From Prevotella sp. tf2-5 (GTDB taxonomy: Bacteria; Bacteroidota; Bacteroidia; Bacteroidales; Bacteroidaceae): DNA of 49,384 bases. The notes below the pieces were generated by a model that worked only from the letters and a program-made list of their open reading frames with translations, did not search any database and was not told where the DNA came from. The translations under genes and the position numbers were made by a program. The DNA is taken from assembly GCF_900115435.1 (NCBI RefSeq), contig NZ_FOWK01000015.1, positions 1-49,384 of the forward strand, given 5' to 3'. Positions 33,324 through 42,104 of the stretch are shown here, piece after piece. How positions within the stretch are numbered: the first letter of the stretch is position 1; every line of letters begins with the position of its first letter.

Positions 33324-33542
33324 TTATATGATAGGTTCTTTATGATTCCAAAGGGTTAATGCCCCCTCCTCATTTTCGCATAGTCTTAAACGGCTGCTTG
33401 TCCACTCTGTGAACGGCAGCTCCCTTGTCAGAGGGTAATAGTCTACCACCTTGCCGTTGCTGACCTCCACGACTTGTTGAGTCAGTACCGTTCCCTGGAC
33501 GGTCTGCAGCTCCGGACAAGCTATCTTTCTTATTCTCGTCAT
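33324..33542 (-). CDS. Small conserved-looking protein, out of frame with the DUF4296 3' end
   Basis: A 72-residue acidic protein (MTRIRKIACPELQTVQGT onward) ending LTLWNHKEPII. The sequence has balanced composition and reads as a compact beta-rich domain (VVEVSNGKVVDYYPLTRELP). Its first 173 bp lie inside the DUF4296 gene in a different reading frame on the same strand. In that stretch the DUF4296 frame looks like low-quality tail, so this frame is probably the original coding one. An alternative ATG lies five codons upstream (33557). Function is unknown. It stops 5 bp before the symporter start. Confidence 0.6.
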   Translation of the reverse strand: MTRIRKIACPELQTVQGTVLTQQVVEVSNGKVVDYYPLTRELPFTEWTSSRLRLCENEEGALTLWNHKEPII

Positions 33543-34335
33543 TGGATTTGGGCTCATCTTTCTTCTCTTTTGAATGGAAGCGAATCAATTGTATCTGACT
33601 GATGAACAACATCTTACGCACCTCATTGGCACGGTCGTTGTTGTTCAGATATATAAATCCGCGCAGTTCCTTCAGCGTTCCTTCACGGTTCTCGGGGATA
33701 CGGATCTGCGACTGTCCCGTCATATTGACATGACTGACGGTCTGCGTCGTACTGTCATTCTCATATTTGGCGACCAGACAAACCACAACGTCACGGGAAC
33801 CACTCTGATAGATGAAGTCAGACATAAACTGGAACATGAAAGAGTCACCTTTATAATAGGAGGTGTCTGCCTTCACATAGATATCATAACGGTTTGTCGT
33901 CGGCATGGGCAGCAAAAGCACGTCTGTCTCGTTCTGCCATACATTCGCCGTATCACCCACTGTACTGTATGCCGAATACTTATTGAGGTCACCCACAGAG
34001 GCGCCCAGAGCCTTCGCCTCGTCATTCAGACGTTCCTTCACATGCTGGTAGATGCCCTTCAGGCGCTCAGCATGAGAATAGTAATAGACCAGAGAAGAGT
34101 CGAACTCCGCCTCCGTGACATCATGTTTCTTGAGGACGGCGTGGAAAAAAGCGTTTTTATCGTAATAATTCTCCTCACTGTTCCTATGACTTGTCTCATT
34201 CGCCATTGCCTGTGCCACATGATAGTCATATAGGATATCCTCCAGTTCTCCGGGTTGGATGAATTCCGAAGGGACAGTAGGCTTACAGCCTATCATGACA
34301 AGCATCAATATGACAATGGGCAGACTATTCCTCAT
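33370..34335 (-). CDS. DUF4296 lipoprotein with an extended, overlapping C-terminus
   Basis: A 321-residue protein. The lipoprotein signal ends MIGC (Cys17). Residues about 20-115 are the DUF4296 domain (PGELEDILYDYHVAQAMAN, with an HDVTEAEFDSSLVYYYSH segment). Residues about 120-255 form a beta-rich domain, then a KEKKDEPKSNDENKKD linker. The last ~57 residues are rich in Gly, Gln and Arg and lie over the small gene at 33324-33542 in another frame. They look like an accidental extension after loss of a stop. The start overlaps the lspA end by 11 bp. Function unknown; probably an outer-membrane lipoprotein. Confidence 0.85.
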   Translation of the reverse strand: MRNSLPIVILMLVMIGCKPTVPSEFIQPGELEDILYDYHVAQAMANETSHRNSEENYYDKNAFFHAVLKKHDVTEAEFDSSLVYYYSHAERLKGIYQHVKERLNDEAKALGASVGDLNKYSAYSTVGDTANVWQNETDVLLLPMPTTNRYDIYVKADTSYYKGDSFMFQFMSDFIYQSGSRDVVVCLVAKYENDSTTQTVSHVNMTGQSQIRIPENREGTLKELRGFIYLNNNDRANEVRKMLFISQIQLIRFHSKEKKDEPKSNDENKKDSLSGAADRPGNGTDSTSRGGQQRQGGRLLPSDKGAAVHRVDKQPFKTMRK

Positions 34336-34975
34336 GAGTTTTCTCCTTCTTATAAGTAATCTCTATCTCGCTGATCTCCTTACGATAGAAGAGCAACAGT
34401 AGGACGACACCTACAGATATCGACGCATCAGCGAAATTGAAGATAGGACTGAAGAACACAAACTCGTTTCCTCCCACCATCGGCACCCAGTCAGGCCATG
34501 TCGTCACGATCAACGGAAAGTAGAACATGTCCACCACCTTTCCCATCAAGAATGGCGCATAACCTGTCCCGAAGGGTACGAAATAAGAGGTGTAGAACGC
34601 TGAGGAAGCGTTGAAAATCAACCCGTAGAACATCGAGTCGAAGATATTACCTGCGGCACCAGCCATCACCATCGCCAGACAAACGATATAACCGAAGCGT
34701 ACAGGTTTCCTGACCTGTCGCGCAATATACCAGCCGAGGATAGCCACAGCGACGACACGGAAGATAGAGAGCACGAGCTTAGAGCCTATCTCCATCCCAT
34801 ACGCCATTCCGTTATTCTCGATAAACACGATCTTAAACCATGAGAAAATCTCGATTTGCTCGTGAAGAGTCATATTGGTCTTCACCCAAATCTTGATAAT
34901 CTGGTCGACAACAAGGATTGCCATTACTATTGCAACGGCAATCCATCCGCGTTTAGCGATATTCTTACTCTCCAT
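34325..34975 (-). CDS. lspA: Lipoprotein signal peptidase (signal peptidase II)
   Basis: A 216-residue inner-membrane aspartyl peptidase that cleaves prolipoprotein signal peptides. The motifs are FIENNGMAYGMEIG (about 50-63), AGAAGNIFDSM (about 106-116), giving the first catalytic Asp, and FNFADASISVG (about 178-188), giving the second. It is longer than the roughly 160-residue E. coli enzyme by an insertion between the two catalytic motifs, which I believe is usual in Bacteroidetes. It begins directly at the end of the dksA-like gene and overlaps DUF4296. Confidence 0.94.
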   Translation of the reverse strand: MESKNIAKRGWIAVAIVMAILVVDQIIKIWVKTNMTLHEQIEIFSWFKIVFIENNGMAYGMEIGSKLVLSIFRVVAVAILGWYIARQVRKPVRFGYIVCLAMVMAGAAGNIFDSMFYGLIFNASSAFYTSYFVPFGTGYAPFLMGKVVDMFYFPLIVTTWPDWVPMVGGNEFVFFSPIFNFADASISVGVVLLLLFYRKEISEIEITYKKEKTHEE

Positions 34976-35356
34976 TTATTTCTTGCCTGCCATCTTCGAC
35001 TCCACACTCAAAGTAGCATGGGGAACGGCACGCAGACGTTCTTTTGGAATCAGCTTACCTGTGATACGGTCGATGCCATAGGTCTTATTCTCAATACGTA
35101 CCAAGGCAGCCTTCAGTCCCTGAATGAATTTCTGCTGTCGTGATGCCATCTGTATCAACTCCTCTTTCGACTGGGTTGCGCTACCCTCTTCCAATGCCTT
35201 GTAAGTGGGAGATGTGTCATCCACGTCGTTAGAGTCCTTATTCATTAGGACATTCATCATTTGGTCATAGTCACGCTTGGCTAATGCCAGTTTCTCATTA
35301 ATTATCTGACGGAACTCTTCCAGCTCCTCATCAGAATAACGTGTTTTTTCTACCAT
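34976..35356 (-). CDS. TraR/DksA-family regulator lacking all cysteines
   Basis: A 126-residue protein: a coiled-coil N-terminal half (about 8-85, ELEEFRQIINEKLALAKRDY) and a C-terminal zinc-finger-type half with GKLIPKERLRAVPHATLSVESK, as in Bacteroidetes DksA-like proteins. The first zinc ligand position, normally YGICR, reads YGIDR here, and the whole protein contains no cysteine, so no Zn can be held in the usual way. It may still bind RNA polymerase through the secondary channel. It lies 5 bp after ileS and directly before lspA. Confidence 0.9.
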   Translation of the reverse strand: MVEKTRYSDEELEEFRQIINEKLALAKRDYDQMMNVLMNKDSNDVDDTSPTYKALEEGSATQSKEELIQMASRQQKFIQGLKAALVRIENKTYGIDRITGKLIPKERLRAVPHATLSVESKMAGKK

Positions 35357-35361
35357 AATAA

Positions 35362-38300
35362 TTAGGATTTAGTTATTTTGATATTCAATTTAAACTCGTC
35401 AAAGTCCACTTCCACGCCCTCGTTAGGAGCGATCGTGATATCATCCGCCAACACCTGTGTCTTGATATAGTCACCATATCCTGCCACCGCCTTCTGGATC
35501 TCCTCGTTCGGAGCCAGAGTGATATGGATGCGGTCAGTAATCTCCAGACCGCTGTCCTTACGGATGTTCTGTATACGGTTGATAATCTCACGAGCCATAC
35601 CCTCCTGCCTCAGCTCATCAGTGAGCTCCACTTCAAGAGCGACAGTCAAGTTACCCTCATTTGACACAAGCCATCCTGGGATGTCCTCACTGATAATCTC
35701 CACATCCTCGGTTAGAATTTCTATAGGATCTACAGAATCTATAGGAACTATAGTGAGTCTGCCATTGGCTTCCAGCTCGGCGATCTGTTCTTGAGAGAGG
35801 GTATCGACGGCAGCGGCAACACTCTTCATCATCTTACCGAACTTCTTACCCATAGTACGGAAGTTACACTTCACTTTCTTCACCAGGATACCGGTGCCCT
35901 CCACGAATTTCAGCTCCTTCACATTCACCTCATGCATGATCAGGTCTTTCACTGCCTCGATATGACGTTTCTGCTCTTCTGTGGCAGGAATCATCATACT
36001 CTGCAGCGGCTGGCGCACCTTGATATTCACCTTACGGCGCAGGGCAAGAACCATTGACGTGATCTTCTGCGCCATCTCCATACGTGCCTCCAGATCCTCG
36101 TCAATCATCGACTCATCAGCTACGGGGAAGGCGTCAAGATGCACACTATCCTTTTCACCGCCCAGGTCAACATAGAGCTGATCGGCATAGAACGGTGCGA
36201 ATGGCGCCAAGAGTTTTGAGATCGTCATCAGACAGGTATAGAGGGTCTCATAAGCAGAGCGCTTGTCATCACTCATCTCCTTACCCCAGAAACGCTTACG
36301 GTTCAGGCGCACATACCAGTTCGACAGGTCGTCATTGACAAAGGAGTCGATCAGTCGACCAGCACGTGTCGGGTCGTAATTCTCCAATTCTGCCGTCACC
36401 TTCTTGATGAGGGTGTTCAATGAGGAGAGAATCCATCGGTCAATCTCCGGTCTTGTTTGTTGCTGTGACACAGCAATTGACGGGACAAAACCGTCCACAT
36501 TGGCATACAAGGCAAAGAAGCTGTATGTATTGTATAATGTCCCGAAGAACTTACGACGTATCTCATCCACGCCCTCAGGGTCGAACTTCAGGTTATCCCA
36601 AGGTTCTGAGTTTGTCATCATATACAGACGTACGGCGTCCGAGCCGTATTTCTCTATCATCTCAAACGGATTCACCACATTACCCACATGCTTGGACATC
36701 TTATTACCCTTCGCATCCAGAACCAGTCCTGAGGAGATCACATTCTTGAAGGCGACAGAGTCGAAGATCATTGTGGCGATAGCATGCAGGGTAAAGAACC
36801 ATCCACGAGTCTGATCCACACCCTCATTGATGAAATCGGCAGGGAACGCCTTATTCTTGTCGATAGCGTCACGATTCTCAAAAGGATAGTGAATCTGGGC
36901 GTATGGCATAGAGCCAGAGTCAAACCACACGTCAATCAGGTCGCTCTCACGTTTCATCGGTTTGCCACTCTCACTCACCAACATGATATAGTCGACATAG
37001 GGACGATGGAGGTCTATCTTGTCATAGTTCTCCTGGGACATATCACCAGGTACAAACCCCTTATCCTTCAGAGGATTAGAGGTCATAACACCTGCTTTGA
37101 CAGCCTTCTCTATCTCGTTATAGAGTTCCTCCACAGAACCGATACAGATTTCCTCACCCTCCTCAGAACGCCAGATGGGAAGAGGTGTACCCCAGAAACG
37201 ACTACGTGACAGGTTCCAGTCATTCAGGTTATCGAGCCAGTTACCGAAACGTCCCGTACCTGTTGACTCAGGCTGCCAGTTAATCGTCTTATTCAGTTCA
37301 CTCATGCGCTCCTTCTTTGCCGTGCTCTTGATAAACCACGAATCCAACGGATAGTAGAGCACAGGCTTGTCTGTACGCCAGCAGTGAGGATAGTTATGCA
37401 CATGTTTCTCGATCTTGAACACTTTATTCTGTGCCTTCAGGTCCATGCAGATGGAGATATCCAGTGTCTCATCCTTGTCTGTCAGTGTCTCGTCATAGGC
37501 ATTCTTCACGTAACGTCCCGCAAACTTGTTCCATTCATCAACATTGACATAGTTCTTCACGAAGTCCGGGTCAAGGTCCTCGATAACGAAATACTTACCC
37601 TGCAGGTCGACCACAGGACGCTCCGCACCTTTCTTGTCAATCAGTACGATAGGACAGATTCCTGCCTTCTTAGCCACAAAAGCATCGTCGGCACCGAAGT
37701 TGGGAGCGATATGCACGATACCGGCACCATCCTCTGTCGTCACATAGTCACCAGGGATCACCTTAAATGCGTCACCCATAGGTTTGATGGCTGGCATCAG
37801 TTGCTCATACTCCATTCCCACGAGATCTGTGCCTTTATAGCGGGCGATAATACGATAAGGTATCATCTTCTCACCTTTCTTATATTCTGGTAGCTCACCA
37901 CCATCAGTGATGGCGCCCTCGGCAGGAAGATAAGCATTGAGACGCGCCTCGGCAAGCACCAATGTCACCTTGTCGGCAGTATAAGGATTATACGTCTGCA
38001 CAGCCACATAGTCGATCTTCGGTCCCACGCAAAGCGCAGAGTTAGCGGCAAGCGTCCATGGTGTCGTCGTCCATGCGAGGAAATAGGGCGTTCCCCACTC
38101 CGTCATCTCTGGTTTCGGATTCTTCATCTTGAACTGTGCCGTACAGGTGGTATCCTTCACATCACGGTAACAACCTGGCTGGTTGAGCTCATGGGAAGAC
38201 AGTCCCGTGCCGGCGGCAGGAGAATAGGGCTGGATAGTATAGCCTTTATAAAGCAGTCCTTTCTGATAGAACTGTTTCAGCAACCACCAGAGGGTCTCGA

Positions 38301-38787
38301 TATACTTGTTGTCATAGGTGATATACGGATGATCCAGGTCGACGAAGTAACCCATCTTCTCGGTCAGCTCACGCCACTCCGCCGTGTACATCATCACGTT
38401 CTCACGGCACTTGAGGTTATAATCCTCTGTGGAGATATAACGCTCCGACTCTTTGTTGTCAATGTCCGCCTTTGTGATACCAAGTTCCTTCTCCACGCCC
38501 AGCTCTACAGGCAGTCCGTGGGTGTCCCACCCAGCCTTGCGGTGTACCTGATAGCCACGCATGGTCTTATAACGGTTGAAGGTATCCTTGATGGAACGCG
38601 CCAATACATGATGAATGCCAGGATGACCGTTAGCCGAGGGAGGTCCCTCGAAGAACACAAACTGAGGACAGCCCTCACGCTCCTCTATAGAGCGAAGGAA
38701 CACATTCTTCTCCTTCCACATCTGCAGGATGTCATTGTTCACCTGCGTCAAGTTCATACCGCCATGTTCGGCGAATCTCTTTCCCAT
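35362..38787 (-). CDS. ileS: Isoleucyl-tRNA synthetase
   Basis: A 1141-residue class I synthetase that charges tRNA-Ile. The HIGH-like motif reads HPGIHH (55-60) after PPSANG. The CP1 editing domain spans about 190-400. The KMSKH motif lies in DAKGNKMSKHVGN near residue 690. A tRNA-binding domain and a long C-terminal extension follow. The length and lack of a C-terminal zinc finger fit the eukaryote-like long IleS type, in which natural mupirocin tolerance is known; this is by family only. It heads the long minus-strand operon and has a near-consensus promoter at 38839-38869. Confidence 0.97.
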   Translation of the reverse strand: MGKRFAEHGGMNLTQVNNDILQMWKEKNVFLRSIEEREGCPQFVFFEGPPSANGHPGIHHVLARSIKDTFNRYKTMRGYQVHRKAGWDTHGLPVELGVEKELGITKADIDNKESERYISTEDYNLKCRENVMMYTAEWRELTEKMGYFVDLDHPYITYDNKYIETLWWLLKQFYQKGLLYKGYTIQPYSPAAGTGLSSHELNQPGCYRDVKDTTCTAQFKMKNPKPEMTEWGTPYFLAWTTTPWTLAANSALCVGPKIDYVAVQTYNPYTADKVTLVLAEARLNAYLPAEGAITDGGELPEYKKGEKMIPYRIIARYKGTDLVGMEYEQLMPAIKPMGDAFKVIPGDYVTTEDGAGIVHIAPNFGADDAFVAKKAGICPIVLIDKKGAERPVVDLQGKYFVIEDLDPDFVKNYVNVDEWNKFAGRYVKNAYDETLTDKDETLDISICMDLKAQNKVFKIEKHVHNYPHCWRTDKPVLYYPLDSWFIKSTAKKERMSELNKTINWQPESTGTGRFGNWLDNLNDWNLSRSRFWGTPLPIWRSEEGEEICIGSVEELYNEIEKAVKAGVMTSNPLKDKGFVPGDMSQENYDKIDLHRPYVDYIMLVSESGKPMKRESDLIDVWFDSGSMPYAQIHYPFENRDAIDKNKAFPADFINEGVDQTRGWFFTLHAIATMIFDSVAFKNVISSGLVLDAKGNKMSKHVGNVVNPFEMIEKYGSDAVRLYMMTNSEPWDNLKFDPEGVDEIRRKFFGTLYNTYSFFALYANVDGFVPSIAVSQQQTRPEIDRWILSSLNTLIKKVTAELENYDPTRAGRLIDSFVNDDLSNWYVRLNRKRFWGKEMSDDKRSAYETLYTCLMTISKLLAPFAPFYADQLYVDLGGEKDSVHLDAFPVADESMIDEDLEARMEMAQKITSMVLALRRKVNIKVRQPLQSMMIPATEEQKRHIEAVKDLIMHEVNVKELKFVEGTGILVKKVKCNFRTMGKKFGKMMKSVAAAVDTLSQEQIAELEANGRLTIVPIDSVDPIEILTEDVEIISEDIPGWLVSNEGNLTVALEVELTDELRQEGMAREIINRIQNIRKDSGLEITDRIHITLAPNEEIQKAVAGYGDYIKTQVLADDITIAPNEGVEVDFDEFKLNIKITKS

Positions 38788-38838
38788 AAATTTATCTTAT
38801 TTTTCTTTACTTTTTCCTTACTTCTTAATTTTAATGCG

Positions 38839-38869
38839 CAAAGTTACAAATAAAAAATGAAATAACAAA
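38839..38869 (-). promoter_or_regulatory. Near-consensus promoter for the ileS operon
   Basis: On the minus strand TTTG (38866-38869) is the -33 element, and TAACTTTG (38839-38846) is the -7 element, 19 bp apart: the full Bacteroidetes housekeeping pattern. It lies 52 bp before the ileS ATG. Confidence 0.75.
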
Positions 38870-38932
38870 CAACTTTTGTCATAATTATATTAACGAAAGA
38901 TATGTTTATCTTACTAACTAATTGGTTGAGAA

Positions 38933-40216
38933 CTAATTAGTATAAAGAGCCAGTACTTCGGTGGTGGAATCAGAGACACGGAAACGGTGGTCGGTACGGA
39001 TACCAACGAGCCACACGACCTGGTTTTCCGCATCTGTGACCACCAACTGACGACGTTTATCGAAGACATTCATCTTACGGTCGGTCATCAGGTCGCTTAA
39101 CAGTTTTCGTCCCTCCATACCGTATGGCTGCATCACATCGCCCTCCTCTACTCTCCTGACCGTCAACGGAAAGCGTACCTTTGAGGCATCAAGCGTGGCG
39201 ACGGTTGCTTCTTTCGATATCCAAACAGACTCTTTCTTCACCGTGAGTCTCGTCAGATCATCCAGGACATAGGTTCCCTCCTCTGGAATCCGCAATGTTT
39301 TGAACGGTTTCAACGATGGTTCAACGAGCAGTCTCTCCCGGTCGACCAACAAGTCATAGCCTTCCGGAGAGGAGAAGAAACGACCCGTCTCCGCTGCCAT
39401 CACCTGTCTTACTTGCGTCCCGTTGAAACCGTATTGTTTTGCCCATTGGTGTATTATATATTCACTTGAACCGTATTTCTTTAAACTGTTAAGTTCTAAG
39501 GTTTTAACACCAATATACTTATTTACAATCGCATCTAACACCTGTTGTGCTTCTACCAAATTTTCCGCTGTACGCTGTATGTTCTCCGACACGGCAGGAT
39601 TCAACTCCTTTAACAACGGCAGCACCTTCAAGCGAACCACATTACGCTGCACGTCCGCCTCAAGATTGGTGGAGTCCGTCACATATTCCTGACCTTTTGT
39701 TTTCAGGTACACCTCAATCTCCTGTCTTGAGACACACAACAACGGACGGAGAATATGACCATTCCGTGGCTGAATTCCCGTCAGTCCCTTTAAACCCGTG
39801 CCACGTACCAGATTCAGCAAGACTGTCTCCACCGTGTCATCCCGATGATGCGCCACACAGACACCTGCTACCCCAATGTCTTCTTTTAGCTGTTCAAAAT
39901 AGCGGTATCTGAGTTCTCGCGCTGCCATTTCAACGCTTACCTTATGCGTCTCTGCATACGTCAGCGTGTCAAAATGGATACGATGAAATGGGATGTTTTT
40001 CTGTTGACAAAGATGCTCACAGAACTGTTCGTCCCTGTCTGACTCTGTCCCGCGAAGATGGAAGTTACAATGAACAGCATGAACTTTATAACCCATTTCA
40101 TCGAGCAGCAACAGCAAGGCGACACTATCCGCACCTCCGCTCAACGCAACAAGATATAACTCATTAATATCAAGAAGCTTATGTTTTTTGATATAATCTT
40201 TTACTTTACTCAACAT
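38933..40216 (-). CDS. tilS: tRNA(Ile)-lysidine synthase
   Basis: A 427-residue enzyme that converts C34 of the AUA-reading tRNA-Ile to lysidine with ATP. The PP-loop VALSGGADSVALL is at about 22-34. The HCNFHLRGTESDRDEQF and AHHRDDTVETVLLNLVRGTGLKGL segments are typical. The TilS C-terminal domain lies at about 350-427. Overlaps rlmI-like by 11 bp. It precedes ileS on the same strand, so the two tRNA-Ile functions are neighbours. Confidence 0.95.
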   Translation of the reverse strand: MLSKVKDYIKKHKLLDINELYLVALSGGADSVALLLLLDEMGYKVHAVHCNFHLRGTESDRDEQFCEHLCQQKNIPFHRIHFDTLTYAETHKVSVEMAARELRYRYFEQLKEDIGVAGVCVAHHRDDTVETVLLNLVRGTGLKGLTGIQPRNGHILRPLLCVSRQEIEVYLKTKGQEYVTDSTNLEADVQRNVVRLKVLPLLKELNPAVSENIQRTAENLVEAQQVLDAIVNKYIGVKTLELNSLKKYGSSEYIIHQWAKQYGFNGTQVRQVMAAETGRFFSSPEGYDLLVDRERLLVEPSLKPFKTLRIPEEGTYVLDDLTRLTVKKESVWISKEATVATLDASKVRFPLTVRRVEEGDVMQPYGMEGRKLLSDLMTDRKMNVFDKRRQLVVTDAENQVVWLVGIRTDHRFRVSDSTTEVLALYTN

Positions 40217-41390
40217 AGAGTACTAATCCCTTCAAATATTCTCCTTCCGGATGGTAGATATTAATAGGATGATCGGCAGGTTGGTGTAACTGGTGCAGAA
40301 CACGTACCTTACGCTTGGCAAGTGCCGCCGCCGTGAATACTGCATTACGGAAATGATCTTTCGTCACCACCTGTGAACAAGAGAACGTAAAGAGGATGCC
40401 ACCCTTCTCTATCTTCTCAAAAGCCTTCTGATTCAAACGGGTATAGCCTTTCAGTGCGTTATGCAGGGCACCACGGTGCTTGGCAAACGCCGGAGGGTCT
40501 AGGATGATGAGGTTGTAACCCGATTCTGCTTTCTCCAAGAACTTAAAGGCATCCTCACAATAGGCTTCATGACGGGCATCACCAGGAAAGTTCAAAGAGA
40601 CATTCTCTTTCGTCAGTGCTATCGCCTTCGCTGAGCTGTCGACAGAGTGTACCAGCTCTGCCCCGCCACGCATGGCATAGAAAGAGAACCCACCCGTATA
40701 ACAGAACATATTCAGCACACGTTTCCCTTTGGCATATCGCTCCAACAACGAGCGATTCTCCCGCTGGTCCACGAAAAAGCCAGTCTTCTGTCCTCTAAGC
40801 CAGTCGACACGGAACTTCAGCCCGTTCTCCAAGGCGATATTATCGTCGCTGCCACCATAGAGGAACCCGTTCATGTCATCTTCCGTCATAAAAGGCAAGG
40901 TCGTCTCACTCTTATAATAGATATGGGAAACACGCGAATCCATCACTTTCACAAGTGCTTTCGCAACCTCCTTACGCATCAGGTGCATACCGATGGAATG
41001 GGCTTGCATCACAGCCGTTTGTCCATAGACATCAATAATCAAGCCAGGAAGATTGTCTCCTTCACCATGCACCAGACGGTAGGTGTTGTTCCGTGGGTTA
41101 TCGGCGATACCGATGGCAAGACGCATCTGCAATGCCGACTGCAGACGGGAGAACCAGAAATCATCATCGATCTCCACGTCAGAGAAAGTCAGGACACGAA
41201 CAGCGATAGAACCTTGCTGATAATGTCCGACAGCGATGAAATCGCCCTCATAAGTGACAACACGCACCAACTGACCTTCCTGAACCCCATCCTCTATCTG
41301 TTGGATGGCACCAGAAAAGACCCACGGATGAAAACGCCTCAGGCTCTCATCCTTCCCCTTCCGTAACTGTATCTTTTTGTACATGATCAT
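40206..41390 (-). CDS. rlmI: Class I SAM-dependent 23S rRNA methyltransferase (RlmI/RlmK-like)
   Basis: A 394-residue RNA methyltransferase. An N-terminal PUA domain (about 3-80, RFHPWVFSGAIQQIEDG) is followed by an EEHD-like region and the Rossmann methyltransferase core: KRVLNMFCYTGGFSFYA (about 218-234) for SAM and LIILDPPAFAKHRG near 293. This is the RlmI family, which makes m5C1962 in 23S rRNA. An ATG at 41384 fits the family start (MYKKI) equally well. Its start overlaps the exonuclease gene by 44 bp and its end overlaps tilS by 11 bp. Confidence 0.9.
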   Translation of the reverse strand: MIMYKKIQLRKGKDESLRRFHPWVFSGAIQQIEDGVQEGQLVRVVTYEGDFIAVGHYQQGSIAVRVLTFSDVEIDDDFWFSRLQSALQMRLAIGIADNPRNNTYRLVHGEGDNLPGLIIDVYGQTAVMQAHSIGMHLMRKEVAKALVKVMDSRVSHIYYKSETTLPFMTEDDMNGFLYGGSDDNIALENGLKFRVDWLRGQKTGFFVDQRENRSLLERYAKGKRVLNMFCYTGGFSFYAMRGGAELVHSVDSSAKAIALTKENVSLNFPGDARHEAYCEDAFKFLEKAESGYNLIILDPPAFAKHRGALHNALKGYTRLNQKAFEKIEKGGILFTFSCSQVVTKDHFRNAVFTAAALAKRKVRVLHQLHQPADHPINIYHPEGEYLKGLVLYVE

Positions 41391-42006
41391 TTTCTACTTT
41401 TATCAATTCATAATCACCGGTCTCTTCCAATCGAAGCAGTTCCTCATAGAGCAAGACACAGGTCCATGCGTCTGTCGCCGCATAGTTCTTCTGTTTGTCC
41501 GTCAACAGGTCCGCTTCCCAGTTAGAGAGCTGGTCACGCTTACTGATCCTTTGTCCGAAGAAATTAGCGAAAAGCTTCTGGAGACTCATATCCTCCACCC
41601 CTATCTCCTTTACTTTATCCTGTAAGTCAATGAAGCTCCCACGGATGAAATCGCCACGCTTGGCAAGCATCATCAGGTCGTCATGAAGCGACAGTCCTAT
41701 TTTGGGGACCTTGGTGTCCTCGAGGAATCTTTTGATGGAGGAAGACAAACCAATCTGGTTGAGGCGGAACAAAAAACAAGTGTCATGTGTGGCTACTTGG
41801 AGAAGAGCGACTTGATTAATCTTTCCTTTCTTAAAAGACGGACGTGTCTCTGTGTCAATGCCAAGGATAGGTTGTGTCAGCAAATAATCCACAGCCTTCT
41901 CCGCCTCTTTTTCTGTGATAACGACAATGATACGTCCCTCAAAAAGTACTCTTGGAAGGGCTGCTATTTTCGACTTGTCATATCGACTATATAAAATCTT
42001 TTTCAT
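41347..42006 (-). CDS. 3'-5' exonuclease, DEDDy (RNase D-like)
   Basis: A 219-residue nuclease. The exonuclease motifs are GIDTETRPSF (Exo I), LSLHDDLMML (Exo II) and YAATDAWTCVLLYEEL (Exo III, Tyr type). There is no HRDC domain, so it is a stand-alone catalytic domain that may act on RNA or DNA 3' ends. The ATG at 42006 is chosen. An in-frame TTG at 42030 lies in the -7 box and is rejected. It heads a unit with rlmI-like and tilS. Confidence 0.88.
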   Translation of the reverse strand: MKKILYSRYDKSKIAALPRVLFEGRIIVVITEKEAEKAVDYLLTQPILGIDTETRPSFKKGKINQVALLQVATHDTCFLFRLNQIGLSSSIKRFLEDTKVPKIGLSLHDDLMMLAKRGDFIRGSFIDLQDKVKEIGVEDMSLQKLFANFFGQRISKRDQLSNWEADLLTDKQKNYAATDAWTCVLLYEELLRLEETGDYELIKVENDHVQKDTVTEGEG

Positions 42007-42027
42007 CAAACTTTTGTTTTCAACGTG

Positions 42028-42035
42028 CAAAAATA
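42028..42035 (-). promoter_or_regulatory. Promoter -7 box for the exonuclease-rlmI-tilS unit
   Basis: On the minus strand it reads TATTTTTG, matching TAnnTTTG, 21 bp before the ATG at 42006. Confidence 0.5.
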
Positions 42036-42078
42036 CAAAAAAAAGACGATTTTATGGCGATTTCTGATTTTTTTCAAT

Positions 42079-42086
42079 TACTTTTG
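42079..42086 (+). promoter_or_regulatory. Promoter -7 box for the ftsK operon
   Basis: TACTTTTG matches TAnnTTTG and lies 18 bp before the ATG at 42105, back to back with the exonuclease promoter. Confidence 0.5.
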
Positions 42087-42104
42087 CACATTATTTAAAT
42101 AATT

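Noticed and set aside
33574..34233. A 219-residue open frame opposite DUF4296
   Set aside because: No signal, domain or promoter; the minus frame has a lipobox and a recognised domain.
38191..38853. A 220-residue open frame opposite the ileS N-terminus
   Set aside because: It covers the HIGH-motif region of a certain gene in antisense and ends across its promoter.
38918..38940. CTAATT...AATTAG inverted repeat at the tilS stop considered as a terminator
   Set aside because: Only six A/T-rich pairs with an 11-base loop and no T-run; too weak to call.
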